Origin: Blastocatellia bacterium
GTDB taxonomy: Bacteria > Acidobacteriota > Blastocatellia > UBA7656 > JADIYM01
Assembly (NCBI GenBank): GCA_016705245.1
Contig: JADIYM010000012.1
Span: 104,962-168,961, forward strand
Length of the DNA: 64,000 nucleotides
Direction: 5' to 3'
Shown here: positions 16,758 to 27,485 of the stretch, piece by piece
Numbering within the stretch: the stretch's first letter is position 1
Layout: every line of letters begins with the position of its first letter
The notes under the pieces: generated by a model
Seen by the model: only the letters and a program-made list of their open reading frames with translations
Told to the model about the DNA's origin: nothing
The model's database searches: none
Translations under genes and position numbers: made by a program

Positions 16758-19700
16758 ATGCGCCTCAGAGCTCTTGCCCTGCTCTGCTGCATGGCCTCGT
16801 TGGGGTCCGCCCTGGTGCTTGCGAATGCGCCGGCCGGATTCGACGTCGACATCGCCGCTTCTAACGCCGAACTCCGCAACAACGGAGCACGCGTCACACT
16901 TGCCATTCGCGCCCGCGGCGGTGCATACGGCCCCGCCCGCGTGCGTGTGGAGCTCGTCGACGCCGCAGGCGCAATCCTCGCCGTCGGCGAAAACAGCACC
17001 ACACTCACGTCTCAACTCGGGCGTATATCCGTCGATACCTTCGGCCCGGGAATAACGTCCGGCTGGACCGACACGACCGTTCAGTCGACGCGCGTGCGTT
17101 ACGCGATTAAACGCACCGCCAGTGCCAACGCGCCATCGACCGGGATCGTGGCGCTCGCCCGCATCGCTCCGGAAGCGATCCGCCTCACCGTTCTCACGCA
17201 GGAGCGGGCGCGTCCGGGAACGACGCATTCCGTCCTGATTGTGGCTACGGCTCTTCACTCCGCCGCGCCCGTTCGCGGCGTCAAGATACTAGCCAGTCTG
17301 ACCCTGGATGCCGACGAGAATGCTGTCTTCGAGAAAGCCGTCGTGACCGACTCACGCGGCTCCGCCAAGGCTCAGTTCCAGATCCCGGACCTCGCCGGAC
17401 TCGACGGTGGCACGATCGAGGCGATCGGGGTTCGGGGCGCCGTCACGTCTTCGGCAAGGGTCGATCTCGATCTCAGCGAAGGCGGTCGCAGCCTGCTCGT
17501 CTCGACCGACAAGAACCTCTACCAACCGGGCCAGACTATCCACGCACGCGTCCTGGTTGTCGACGCCGATCGGCGGGCTTCACACTCCAAGTCGGTGCGG
17601 CTACGGGTAGAGGACGAAGCTGGCGAGACCGTCTTTGCCCGCGAATTGACAACGTCCCGATACGGAGTCGCCTCAGCCGACGTCGTGTTGGGCGAGAACG
17701 CCCCGCTTGGCGACTACGACATCGAAGCAACAATCGAGAACGAGGTCGGCTATGACGACGAATCCTCCGCCCGCGTTGTTGTAAGCCGATACGATCTGCC
17801 GGAATTCTCCGTGAGGGTCGCGTCCGACAAGTCGTTCTACCTACCCGGCGAACGAGCGAGCGTGACGGTTTCAACCAGATACCTGTTTGGCCAGCCCGTT
17901 CCCAATGGGCGGGTTCGAATCCACGAGATCGAGGGCAACAGGTGGGACGACCGCGACTCGCCCGACGACGACACGGATCCAGTCGCAGAAGGTGCGTGCG
18001 CTGCCGATGGCTCGTTCACCGTCGCGATCGACCTGACCCGCGCCATGAAAGATCTGTACCGAGAGGACTGGCGCAACTATCGCGATGCGAGCTTCGTGGC
18101 GTCGGTGACCGATCCGACGACGAACCGCACCGAGCGACGGCGATTCGACCTGCGTACGTCGCGCGAGCCCATTCATATCAGCGTTGCCGGCAGGAATTCG
18201 GTGATTCCAGGCCATCCGACATCGTTCTTCGTCATCGTCGCTCGCCGACGGCACAGTGATTCCCTGTGACGTCACGGTGAGTGAATCCGGTCCGTGGCGA
18301 GTCTCGCCCAACGGAACCCCCGAGTTGACGTGGCGGCCCCTCGCCACGGCACGAACGAACCGCTACGGTGTCGCGCGCGTTCGCGATGTTCGGCTGACAG
18401 GAGAAGTTCGAGCTCGCCGGGATGTGCTCGAACTACGCATAGAGGCAAAAGCGCGCGACGGGAGAACCGGGTCCGAAACCGAGCCCTTCTACGTGTCCGA
18501 TGACGCTCTCGTGATTGTGGAGCCAAGCCATTCAGTGCTTGCGGTTGGAGACCCCATCGAGGCCATCGCCCGCACGACCTCGGCGGCGCCGGCCCTCATG
18601 GTCAGCATCCTGAAGGACGGCCGGATCCTGTCGACGTCCGCAGTGCCCGTCCGGGACGGTCGATCGACAGTGCGCCTTCCATATCAGCCTGAATTTCGTG
18701 GCCGTATATCGATCATCGCACATGACCCGACGGTGATTCGTTACCGATGGGACGGCGACCCGGCCTCCGGCACTGCAAGTGTTCTCTACCCTGAACAGTC
18801 TGGTCTCGAAGTCACGGTGAAGCCGCGGCGTGAGATGTTCGCACCCGGCGAGTCAATGTCGGCGGCGGTGAGGGTGCGCGATCTGTCCGGAAGACGCGCC
18901 GATGGCGTCCTCGCAATCGCCGCTGTGGACGCCGCGGTCGGAGAACGCATGACCAGCTCCGACCGGTACGGATCGGGAGGACTTGCGAATCTCGCGCCCT
19001 GGATGCAAGACGATGGTGGACGGATCGGGGACGTCACGCTGTCGAAACTGATGCGACTCGACCCGGCCCGTCGTGTGGCGGACGACCTCGACCTCGTCGC
19101 CGCTGCACTGATGTCAGGGCGCGACGAATATCGATCGAATCGAGATCGCAGTCCAGCGTCCGGTCCAGCTCGAGCACGCGTTCAAAGCTGATTTCGATCG
19201 CCTTCGGGGCGTTCTCGAGTCAACGCTGACGGACGAGATTCGGTCGCTCCGCGGACTGCCGGCAACACCGCTTCACTTGCATCGGCATTGGCACGCCACG
19301 GGATAGTGCACTCGGAGCTCGCGGATCCCTGGGGGACGCCTCTGTTTACCAGCGGGCTCGTGAATGGAGCGCTTCGTCACGTCACCGTCTCGAGCGCAGG
19401 CCCGGACACGCTGGCGAACACTCCCGACGACATCGTCGTGGACCACCGCGCCGACGAATACTTCAAACCGATGGCCACTCGGATTGGTGCGGCGATCGAC
19501 ATGTTTGCAGCCGGATCGGGGAGGTACGTGCGAGACAAGGTGACCTTCGATGAAGCGATGCGGGCGGCCGGAATCGACCCGAACGGATTGCGCGACACCT
19601 GGGGCCGGCCTTACGCCGTGAAGTTCTCGTCGACGGGCACATACATCAGGGTGGTCCTGGTCAGTTCCGGTCCCGACGGCCGCCCCGGACCTGACCGAGA

Positions 19701-22700
19701 CGGCTGGTCCGATGACTTCGAGGTTTCGCACAGCTACGTGGAGTTCTATGTCCAAAGAACGAAGTCACTGCGAAAGGCACTCGACGAAGCAGCCAGTCGT
19801 GAAGCATTTCCAACTGACCGCGAGTCGTGGGCCTTGGCGCTGGCAGCAGCCGGAATCAAGCCCGGGTCGCTCGTCGACCAGTTCGAATCAGAGCCCACGC
19901 CAGTCTTCGCGAGGCTGAATCGCTTCACGGATCGCGTGTCGTTCGCCAAGAAAACGGAATTCGGCACTTCCAGGTCAACGATTCGGACCGTGAAGACACC
20001 CGTGACCGAAGAGTACGACGAGATACGACTCGTCGGTCGCGGGCCGGATCGAGTCGCCCAGACAAATGACGACGTCGAGCTGGCGCGATTCGTCCACATC
20101 CGCTCGACACAAGCTTCCAGCGATCTCGAGCCGCTCCCCTCATCGTCTGTCACGCCGGTGGCAACAAACGGGGGCGGGGCGATCAGCGGCACTGTCACGG
20201 ACGCGCAGGGCGCAATCATTGCCGGCGCTTCCGTGGTGCTCTCCGCAGCCGCAACAGGGTCGCTGCGCGCAACCGTGACATCCGGCGACGGCAGGTACTT
20301 CTTCGCGAATCTGACTCCGGGAGTGTACTCGATCAAGGTAGAGGGCGCGGGCTTCATGACTTGCACCGTCGAGTCCATTCCGGTCTACACGGACCAGACG
20401 ACCGTGTTCGACGTTGAGCTCAACGTTGCAGGAACGGGTGAAACCGTGGAGGTGACGGCCGGAGACGCGGGAGTTCAGGTCAATACCGAGAACCAGGTCC
20501 TCGCGACGACGGTGATGGCCCGAGAAGTTCGCAGTTTGCCGGAGTTGAAGCGACGAGTGCCTTCAGTGGCGGCCCCGGAGCGCTCACAGGGGCCGGTGAC
20601 GTCGACGCCGCGCTTGCGCCAGTATTTCCCCGAGACCGTCTACTGGAACCCCGAGCTCGTGACCGACAAGAGCGGACGGGCCAGAATCGAGTTTCCGCTC
20701 GCCGACTCGATCACGACCTGGCAGCTCTCCGTGCTCGCTTCGACCGAAGACGGTCGCGTGGGTTACGGGAGCGCCGATGTTCTCGCGTTCCAGCCGTTCT
20801 TCGTCGATCACGATCCGCCGCGCGTTCTGACCGAAGGCGATCGGATCGGCTTGCCGGTCGTAGTCCGCAACTACCTTGACTCAGCGCAGTGGGTCGATCT
20901 CTCGATCTCTCCTGCGCCATGGTTTGCGATCGAGGGTCCTGCAAGCCGGCGGGTCCGCGTCGACGCGGGCTCGCCATCGAGGCAGATCTTCGACGTAAAG
21001 ACGCTCGCGTCGGTCGACGACGGCGCCCAGCGTGTGACCGGTCTTGGCGAACAGGCGTCGGACGCGATCGAGAAACCAGTCGACGTCCATCCGGACGGAG
21101 AGGAGCGGATCGCATCGTCTTCGGCACTCTTCAGCGGCGCGGGAGTGATCGACGTTCAGTTACCTGAGGAGTTCTGGGCTCGCCACAAACGACGCTCAAG
21201 ATCTATCCAGGCGTCATGGCGCACGTCGTCGAAAGCGTCGAGGGGATCCTGAGGCGTCCATACGGATGCGGCGAACAGACGATTTCGTCGACCTACCCGA
21301 GCCTGCTGCTCCTCAAGCACGCTTCGGACGGATTGAGTCCGGCGCTCGAGGCAAAGAGTGACGAAGTATCTCCAGGAGGGATACGAACGGCTGAAGTCGT
21401 ATCGGGCCGCTGATGGCGGCATTGGGTATTGGAACGATACACCCTCGAACACGGCGCTGACGGCGTACGCGCTGCGATTCCTGCTCGACGCCGATGGGAT
21501 CATCGACATCGACGACACCTTCGTCGCCGGACTGCGCGACCGCCTGCTTGCAGCGCAGCAAACCGACGGCCGGTGGGAGGCGGCTCGATGGTACTCATCC
21601 AGCGATCGTCTCCAGGATGCAATGGAAACGGCGTACATCGCGGAATCGCTTGCGCGGTTGCAGTCCGTGCCGAAACTTGCCACTCCGGGTGTCGCCGACG
21701 CGGTCCGGCGCGGTCTCGCGTATTCGGTTCCCGTGGCCGCCGGGATGGACGAGCCTTACCTGACGGCCTCGATAGCCCTTGCCGCGTTGGAGGTTGGAGA
21801 CCAGAAAATGGCGGACGACGCCATCGCGAGGCTCGTCGCCACGGCGCGCGCGGAGGGCTCGATGGCGTACTGGGCGCTCGAGTCCAACACCCCGTTCTGC
21901 GGCTGGGGCCTTGCGGGCCGGGTCGAGACCACGGCACGCGTCGTGCGCGCCCTCGCGGGTCAAGTGCGGCGCAACCCTGTCGGCGCGACTTCGGCAGAAA
22001 CGAAACTGCTCACCGATCGGGCAACCCACTTTCTGCTCAAGCAGAAAGACAGGTACGGCGTCTGGTACTCGACACAGGCGACGATCTCGGTGCTCGACGC
22101 GCTGCTCGAGCAGATGAGCGGCGACGGAACCTCGGCCGGTGGGACCCGATCGGCTACAGTGAAGGTGGACGGTCACGATCTGCCGTCCATCGCGCTGCCG
22201 GCCCCTGACGTCATCTCGGAACCGCTCGAGGTCGATCTGTCGACGTTTATCGGTGCCGGCCGTCACAGCATCGAGATCGCCGCATCCGACGGCTCGAGAC
22301 TCTTCGCACAAGTCGTCGCGCGCCACTACGTGCCGTGGGTCGACGCCGGCCGTGACGTAGCGAAGCCGAATCGGGCGGAGAAACGCGAAGACGCGCTTCG
22401 ATTTGCGGTCGAGTACGACCGCCTCGACGCGGGCGTCGGGCACCAGGTGACGTGCACGGTAACGGCCGAGCGCATCGGGCACCGAGGGTACGGCATGCTC
22501 GTGGCAGAGATCGGGCTCCCGCCGGGCAATGACGTGGATCGCTCGTCACTCGACCGGGCGGTCGCAAACAGCGGCTGGACGGTATGCAAATACGACGTGC
22601 TGCCGGATCGGGTCGTCGTGTACCTGTGGCCGAGGGCTGGAGGTGTGACGTTTTCGTTCCGGTTCACGACGCGGTACGGGATCGAGGCTATGGCGGCGCC

Positions 22701-22779
22701 GTCGTCGGTGTACGACTACTACAACCCTGAGTCGAGCGTGGTGCTGCAACCGCCGCGGTTCGTGTCGGTTGAGCGCTAG
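16758..22779 (+). CDS. Alpha-2-macroglobulin-like protein 1 with pseudopilin-like and regulatory inserts (about five frame breaks)
   Basis: Secreted A2M-family protein of about 2000 aa if frame breaks near 18240, 19138, 19262, 21173 and 21356 are bridged. Signal peptide ALALLCCMASLGSALVLANA. MG domains follow (DKNLYQPGQTIHARVLVVDA, YDLPEFSVRVASDKSFYLPG) and a bait-region-type domain (FAPGESMSAAVRVRDLSGRR). In place of a simple bait loop (about 19200-20600) come three repeats of about 90-115 aa with a DPWGTP or DTWGRP motif and an SSGPDGRPGPD-type loop, like the C-terminal domain of type II secretion pseudopilin GspG. A carboxypeptidase-regulatory-like domain (ISGTVTDAQGAIIAGASVVL) and a TonB-receptor-like stretch (VEVTAGDAGVQVNTENQVL) come next. 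Then the A2M core (YWNPELVTDKSGRARIEFPL), the thioester motif YGCGEQT (Cys codon 21267-21269) and the receptor-binding domain. Family role: trapping foreign proteases. Confidence 0.8.
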
Positions 22780-22796
22780 GTCCTGCTGAACTCCGT

Positions 22797-22877
22797 GTCT
22801 CGGCGCCTCCGTGTCTCTGTGTGCGAAGCTCTGAACCGAATAGAGCTTCGCACACAGAGACACGGAGGCGTCGAGAC
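22797..22877. repeat. Family 2 palindromic repeat, copy 3
   Basis: Two 36-base arms, 22797-22832 and 22842-22877, almost perfectly complementary around 9 bases. It lies between the stop of A2M-like gene 1 and the start of fmt and could separate the two transcripts. Confidence 0.9.
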
Positions 22878-22936
22878 ACAGAGTCGATGGCCAGGACAGG
22901 TCCTCTAAGCAGCTCGTTCGTGTATCCTCCTCGCCC

Positions 22937-23887
22937 ATGCGACTCATCTTCATGGGCACCCCGGCCATCGCCGTGCCGGCACTCGCTGCCCTCGTCGACG
23001 CTGGCCACGACCTCGCGGCGGTGTTCACGCAACCCGACCGCCCCGTCGGCCGCAAGCAGACCCTCCGCCCGCCCGACGTCAAGGTCGCCGCCGAACGCCT
23101 CGGCATCCCGGTCCATCAGCCCTCCAAGGTCCGAACCGAAGAGACTCGTGACCTCGTCGAGTCCTTCGCCCCGGACGCAGCAGTCGTCTTCGCCTACGGC
23201 CGCATCCTCCCCCAGACCCTGCTCGACATTCCGAAACGCGGCTGCATCAACGTCCACACGTCGCTGCTGCCGAAATACCGCGGCGCCGCGCCGATCCAGT
23301 GGGCGATCGCCGAAGGAGAGACCGAAACCGGCGTCACCACGATGCTCATGGACGCCGGCCTCGACACCGGCCCGATGCTCCTGAGGCGTTCAACACCGAT
23401 CGGGCCGGCAGAGACGGCGATCGAAGTCTCGGAGCGACTCGCACTGGTCGGCGCCCAGCTCATCGTCGAAACGCTGTCGCGCCTCGACGAAATCGTGCCC
23501 GAAGCCCAGGACGATTCACTCGCCACGCTCGCTCCGATCCTCACGCGCGACCACGGGCGGATCGACTGGACGGCGAGAGCGACGACGATCGCGAATCGCT
23601 GCCGCGGATTTCAGCCGTGGCCCGGCACGTGGACGACGCTCGACGGCGCGCGCCTGCACATCTGGTCGTGCGAGGCGCTGCCGGCCGACATGGCCGCGAC
23701 GTCCGCTCCGGCAGGCACCGTCATCGAGGCAGGGCGCGACCGGCTCGTCGTCTCGTGCGGCGGCGGCACGCGACTGCGCGCTCTCGAGTTGCAGCTCGAG
23801 GGCAAACGCCGAATGTCCGTTCGCGACTTCCAAAACGGCATCCGGCTCGAATTCGGCCACCGGCTCGGCGCTGCGGAGGCTCGGTGA
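22937..23887 (+). CDS. fmt: Methionyl-tRNA formyltransferase
   Basis: 316 aa, complete. Adds a formyl group from 10-formyl-tetrahydrofolate to Met-tRNA(fMet) for translation initiation. The N-terminal Rossmann-type domain begins MRLIFMGTPAIAVPALAAL and contains the folate-site signature NVHTSLLPKYRGAAPIQWAI, with the catalytic Asn-His-Asp set represented by N, H and the later D in MDAGLDTGPML. The C-terminal domain (about 205-310) includes CRGFQPWPGTWT. Its TGA overlaps the GTG start of rsmB by four bases (GTGA), so the two are translationally coupled; this pairing is common in bacteria. Confidence 0.95.
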   Translation: MRLIFMGTPAIAVPALAALVDAGHDLAAVFTQPDRPVGRKQTLRPPDVKVAAERLGIPVHQPSKVRTEETRDLVESFAPDAAVVFAYGRILPQTLLDIPKRGCINVHTSLLPKYRGAAPIQWAIAEGETETGVTTMLMDAGLDTGPMLLRRSTPIGPAETAIEVSERLALVGAQLIVETLSRLDEIVPEAQDDSLATLAPILTRDHGRIDWTARATTIANRCRGFQPWPGTWTTLDGARLHIWSCEALPADMAATSAPAGTVIEAGRDRLVVSCGGGTRLRALELQLEGKRRMSVRDFQNGIRLEFGHRLGAAEAR

Positions 23888-25278
23888 AGCACCAGCACCC
23901 CGCCCGAGAAGGCGCGCCCGCCGTGTCGCCGTCGCGCCTTGCCGCTGCGTCGATCCTCCATCGCGTGCTGCGTGACGACTCGTATGCGTCGCCGCTCCTG
24001 GCGGCCGAGTCGCTCGACGACCTTTCGCCCGAGGATCGACGGCTCGTACAGGAGCTCGTTCTCGGAGTGCTCAGGTGGCGCGGAGAGCTCGACTACGTTA
24101 TCAATGCGAAGACGAATCGACCCGCCGAGAAACTCGACGCACCCTTGCGCGTCGCGCTGTGGCTCGGCCTCTATCAGCTCCGGCACCTCGAGCGCGTTCC
24201 GGAGCACGCAGCCGTAAACGAATCGGTCGAGCTCGTGAAAAACAGCCGCGCCTGGCGGGGTGCGTCACTCGTGAACGCAGCGCTTCGAGCCGAGACGCGC
24301 GAGCGAACCGCCGCGCCGGAGGACCGCGTCAAGCAGCCGGCGAACCGGCTCGCGATCGGGCTCTCGCACCCGAAGTGGCTGCTCGAGCGCTGGATCGAGC
24401 GGCTCGGCCTCGACGAGGCTACGAACCTCGCGCGTGCCAACAACGAACACGCGCCGGTCGCGTTGCGGATCAATCCGCTGCGGGCTCCCTCGCTCGCCCG
24501 CGTGCTCGAGGAACTGTCGGCAATCGGCGTCGACGTCCGGAAGTCAGAGATCGCGCCCGGCGCGTTCGTCGTTTCGGGCGGTCATCTCACGCCGTCGGCG
24601 CGGGGAATTCGCGAGGGATGGGTTTACGTGCAGGACGAGGCGTCGCAGCTCATCGCATACCTCGTTGGCGCCCGCGCCGGCGAACGCGTGCTCGACATCG
24701 GCGCGGCGCCGGGTGGAAAGACGTCGGCGCTCGCTGCGTCGATGGGCAACACCGGACGGATCGTCGCCGTCGACGTGTATCCGTCGCGTCTGGCCACCCT
24801 GAATGCGACGTGCCATCGCCTTGCCGCGAACAACGTGTCGCCGGTCGCCGCGGACGCGGCGTTCGGCTTGCCGTTCGAGCATTCCGTGACGTTCGACCGC
24901 GTGCTCGTCGACGCGCCGTGCAGCGGAACCGGAACGTTGAGGCGCAATCCCGAGATCAAGTGGCGCCTCGCGGCCGTCGACCTCGAGCGCTTCGCGGGAC
25001 TGCAATCGGCGCTGCTCGACACGGCGTCCGGGCGCGTGCGTGCCGGCGGGCGGCTCGTGTACTCCACCTGCTCCGTCGAGCCCGAGGAGGACGAAGCCGT
25101 AGCCGCCGCGTTCCTCGCCGCGCATCCTGAGTTCGTGCGCATCGATCCGGATGTTTCCGAGTCGGTCCGCACGCGCGACGGTTATGTCAGGACGTTTCCA
25201 CACGTTCACGGCGCCGACGGGTTCTTCGCGGCGGTGTTCGAGCGGGGCGAAGGGACGGAATCTCGTTCGCAGGCTTGA
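23884..25278 (+). CDS. rsmB: 16S rRNA (cytosine-967-C5)-methyltransferase RsmB
   Basis: 464 aa from the GTG at 23884, which overlaps the fmt stop. Residues about 15-150 are the NusB-like RNA-binding domain (AAASILHRVLRDDSYASPLL, LGVLRWRGELDYVI). The C-terminal Rossmann methyltransferase has the SAM motif LDIGAAPGGKTSALAA, the motif IV cysteine in VDAPCSGTGTLRRNPEIKWR and the catalytic cysteine in LVYSTCSVEPEEDEAV. These are the two cysteines of RNA m5C methyltransferases. The product modifies C967 of 16S rRNA during small-subunit assembly. The open frame extends far upstream inside fmt but carries no conserved sequence there. Confidence 0.95.
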   Translation: MKHQHPAREGAPAVSPSRLAAASILHRVLRDDSYASPLLAAESLDDLSPEDRRLVQELVLGVLRWRGELDYVINAKTNRPAEKLDAPLRVALWLGLYQLRHLERVPEHAAVNESVELVKNSRAWRGASLVNAALRAETRERTAAPEDRVKQPANRLAIGLSHPKWLLERWIERLGLDEATNLARANNEHAPVALRINPLRAPSLARVLEELSAIGVDVRKSEIAPGAFVVSGGHLTPSARGIREGWVYVQDEASQLIAYLVGARAGERVLDIGAAPGGKTSALAASMGNTGRIVAVDVYPSRLATLNATCHRLAANNVSPVAADAAFGLPFEHSVTFDRVLVDAPCSGTGTLRRNPEIKWRLAAVDLERFAGLQSALLDTASGRVRAGGRLVYSTCSVEPEEDEAVAAAFLAAHPEFVRIDPDVSESVRTRDGYVRTFPHVHGADGFFAAVFERGEGTESRSQA

Positions 25279-25311
25279 CCGGGCTCAGGCACGGTCTCCA
25301 GAATCGTCGCC

Positions 25312-25509
25312 ATGAAACGACCCTGTCCGACGTGCGGCGCGCCCGCCGAGTGGGAGAACAATCCCGACCGACCGTTCTGCTCTGAACGGTGCCGGCTACT
25401 CGACCTCGGGGCCTGGGTGGACGAGCGTTACGTCGTCGAGACGGACGGCGCGGAGGACGACGGCGCATCGTCGTCGGTCGTTGAGGGGCGGGTGAGTGGA
25501 CAGGATTGA
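25312..25509 (+). CDS. yacG: YacG-family zinc protein (DNA gyrase inhibitor type)
   Basis: 65 aa. Zinc-binding YacG fold with CPTCG at residues 5-9 and CSERCRLLDLGAW at about 23-35, giving four cysteine ligands in the family's CxxC...CxxxC spacing. In E. coli YacG binds GyrB and inhibits gyrase. The C-terminal tail is acidic (DGAEDDGASSS), and the last residues and the TGA stop are encoded by a family 1 repeat (GTGGACAGGATTGA), so the tail may have been replaced by repeat insertion. It lies 33 bases after rsmB with no strong ribosome-binding site. Confidence 0.8.
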   Translation: MKRPCPTCGAPAEWENNPDRPFCSERCRLLDLGAWVDERYVVETDGAEDDGASSSVVEGRVSGQD

Positions 25510-25622
25510 CAGGATTCTCGGAGGATGAGCAGGATTCGAAATGGGTAAATCGGATCTCGTTGGTTCCAATCAATGGAGTTCCTGTGAATCCTCTGAAAAT
25601 CCGGTGAATCCTGTGCACTCTC
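25492..25622. repeat. Family 1 palindromic repeat, copy 2 (diverged)
   Basis: Left arm 25492-25537 with GGACAGGATTGACAGGATTC, right arm 25576-25622 with the approximate complement. It is more diverged than the other copies. The left arm encodes the end of yacG. Confidence 0.75.
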
Positions 25623-25628
25623 ACTGCA

Positions 25629-25690
25629 ATAGCGACCGGGTGGATGCGAGGACGAACGCTCGTCGGAGCCCGTGACCACCCGGTCGCTAT
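25629..25690 (-). terminator. 15-bp stem-loop at the end of the epimerase-methyltransferase gene
   Basis: ATAGCGACCGGGTGG (25629-25643) pairs perfectly with CCACCCGGTCGCTAT (25676-25690). The TAG stop of the minus-strand gene (25687-25689) sits in the stem, so the hairpin forms right at the 3' end of its transcript. It lacks a U-tract and could also serve the convergent yacG transcript. Confidence 0.7.
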
Positions 25691-27477
25691 CGCTCCCGGT
25701 TCGGATGGGGATTGCGTCGATAGGCGATGAGCGACTTCGGCAATCCGAGCACTCTCTCGACGTGCAGCGATGCGTCCGGAAAGAGCGTTCGCATCGCCTT
25801 CGACCCGAGCAGATTCCAGTCGACGTATCCGCAGTGCTTCACCCAGTAACGGTCGCTGAGCTTCACGACGGCGACCGTCGCCTGATGCGGCAGCCAACCG
25901 ACGATGGGAAGCCACGTGTGCGCCTCCACCGGAAACGCCTTGTGCGGCGTCTGCACGAAATACGACTTACCGACGCGGCGGATCTCGGCCGCAAACTCCG
26001 CCTGATTCCGCAACGACTCGGTCACCCACTCGCGATTCGGAATCGAGCGGTTGATGCAGTCGTCCTTCCGAAACGTCACGTGCTCGATGACCGAGTTGCA
26101 GAACACGACATCGAAGGCCCCGTCGCCGGACGGCAGCGGCTTGCCCTCCTCGAGCGTCAGCGTCGCGAAGCCGCGAGCCTCGGCGACGGCGAGAGCCTCC
26201 GTGCTGATGTCAGCGATCGTGATCCGAGCGTTGATCCGGTCGCGCACGCGCATCATGAACGCGCCGTCCTGCCCCCCGAGGTCGAGAATCGACACGTCCT
26301 GCTTCAGGTCAAGGAGCCGGAACAGCAGGTCGGCGCGTGCCGAGTGCCACGCCTCGCGTCTTTCGCCGGCCAGCCTTCGAAGTGTCGCGTACACGTCAGC
26401 GCTCGAGGGCGTCGACGAGCGCACCGCCGTGCGACCGTCCCAGTATTCGGGAACGCGACCGGCGAACGTCATTCGACCGTCGAGGATGTCGAGCGCCGCG
26501 CCGACGATCCGGTCCGCGTCGGTACCTACGACCTGGTTAGTCCCCTCAGTCACCGTTATCGGCCGTTCCGTGTTCTCGCGCAGCGTGAGGCACGGAATGC
26601 CGAGCGCCGTTGTCTCCTCCTGCAGTCCGCCAGAGTCCGTAAGTACGAGCCTCGCACCGCTGTAGAGCTTAAGGAAATCGAGGTATCCGAGCGGCTCGGT
26701 CAGGACGATGCGCGGCGAGAGCGCGATGTTGAACTCCGCGAGGCGCGCTCGCGTTCGAGGGTGGACCGGGAACACGATGGGCAACCGTTGGGCGATCCGC
26801 TCGAGCGCACCGGCAATCCGGCGGAATGTCGCGGCATCATCCACGTTCGACGGCCGATGAAGCGTCATCGTCGCGTAATCCTGCGCCGCGAGCCCGAGCG
26901 CCTCGACGACCGTCGAGCTTCTCGCGCGATCGCGCTGCGCGAGCAGCGTGTCGATCATCACGTTGCCGACGAAGACGATCCGCGACGGATCGACGCCTTC
27001 GGCCAGAAGATTCGCGTCGGCGTCCCGCGAGGGGGTCAGGAGCAGATCCGCCAGCGCATCGGTCGCCAGCCGGTTGATCTCCTCAGGCATTTCACGATCT
27101 CGGCTGCGCAGGCCCGCCTCGACGTGCGCGACCTTTACGTGCAGTTTCGTCGCGACGAGCGTCGCCGCGATCGTCGAGTTCACGTCGCCGACAACGACGA
27201 CCCAGTCGGGCCGGTGCTCGACGATGACGGGCTCTATTGCGAGCATCGTGCGCGCGGTCTGCTCGGCGTGCGTGCCGGACCCGATTTCGAGGTTGACGTC
27301 GGGGCGCGGGATTCCGAGGTCCGTGAAAAACGACTCGGACATGGCTTCGTCGTAGTGCTGGCCGGTGTGGACGAGGACCTGTCGGAAACGATCTGGCCGA
27401 CGACCGATCTCCGCGACGATCGGCGCGATCTTCATGAAGTTCGGGCGGGCGCCCACGACGTTGAGGACCGTACGCAT
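25687..27477 (-). CDS. wecB: UDP-GlcNAc 2-epimerase (WecB-type) fused to SAM-dependent methyltransferase
   Basis: 596 aa in one intact frame. Residues 1-360 are a non-hydrolysing UDP-N-acetylglucosamine 2-epimerase, which makes UDP-ManNAc for surface polysaccharides: VVGARPNFMKIAPIV, VHTGQHYDEAMSE, VVGDVNSTIAATLVA, HVEAGLRSRDREMPEEINR, LTDSGGLQEET and LRENTERPITVTEGTNQVVG. Such enzymes usually end near 360-380 aa. Here residues about 385-590 form a class I methyltransferase: ILDLGGQDGAFMMRVRD (SAM loop), ITIADISTEALAVAEARGF and FDVVFCNSVIEHV, ending with a glycosyl-methyltransferase-like tail. The fusion implies consecutive or linked steps on a sugar nucleotide or glycan (inference). The gene follows a Wzz-like gene by 8 bases. 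Confidence 0.9.
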   Translation of the reverse strand: MRTVLNVVGARPNFMKIAPIVAEIGRRPDRFRQVLVHTGQHYDEAMSESFFTDLGIPRPDVNLEIGSGTHAEQTARTMLAIEPVIVEHRPDWVVVVGDVNSTIAATLVATKLHVKVAHVEAGLRSRDREMPEEINRLATDALADLLLTPSRDADANLLAEGVDPSRIVFVGNVMIDTLLAQRDRARSSTVVEALGLAAQDYATMTLHRPSNVDDAATFRRIAGALERIAQRLPIVFPVHPRTRARLAEFNIALSPRIVLTEPLGYLDFLKLYSGARLVLTDSGGLQEETTALGIPCLTLRENTERPITVTEGTNQVVGTDADRIVGAALDILDGRMTFAGRVPEYWDGRTAVRSSTPSSADVYATLRRLAGERREAWHSARADLLFRLLDLKQDVSILDLGGQDGAFMMRVRDRINARITIADISTEALAVAEARGFATLTLEEGKPLPSGDGAFDVVFCNSVIEHVTFRKDDCINRSIPNREWVTESLRNQAEFAAEIRRVGKSYFVQTPHKAFPVEAHTWLPIVGWLPHQATVAVVKLSDRYWVKHCGYVDWNLLGSKAMRTLFPDASLHVERVLGLPKSLIAYRRNPHPNRER

Positions 27478-27485
27478 CGGAAACG

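Noticed and set aside
16758..22779. Four independent small genes in place of A2M-like gene 1
   Set aside because: The pieces follow the domain order of one A2M protein without overlap of content, so they are fragments of a single gene.
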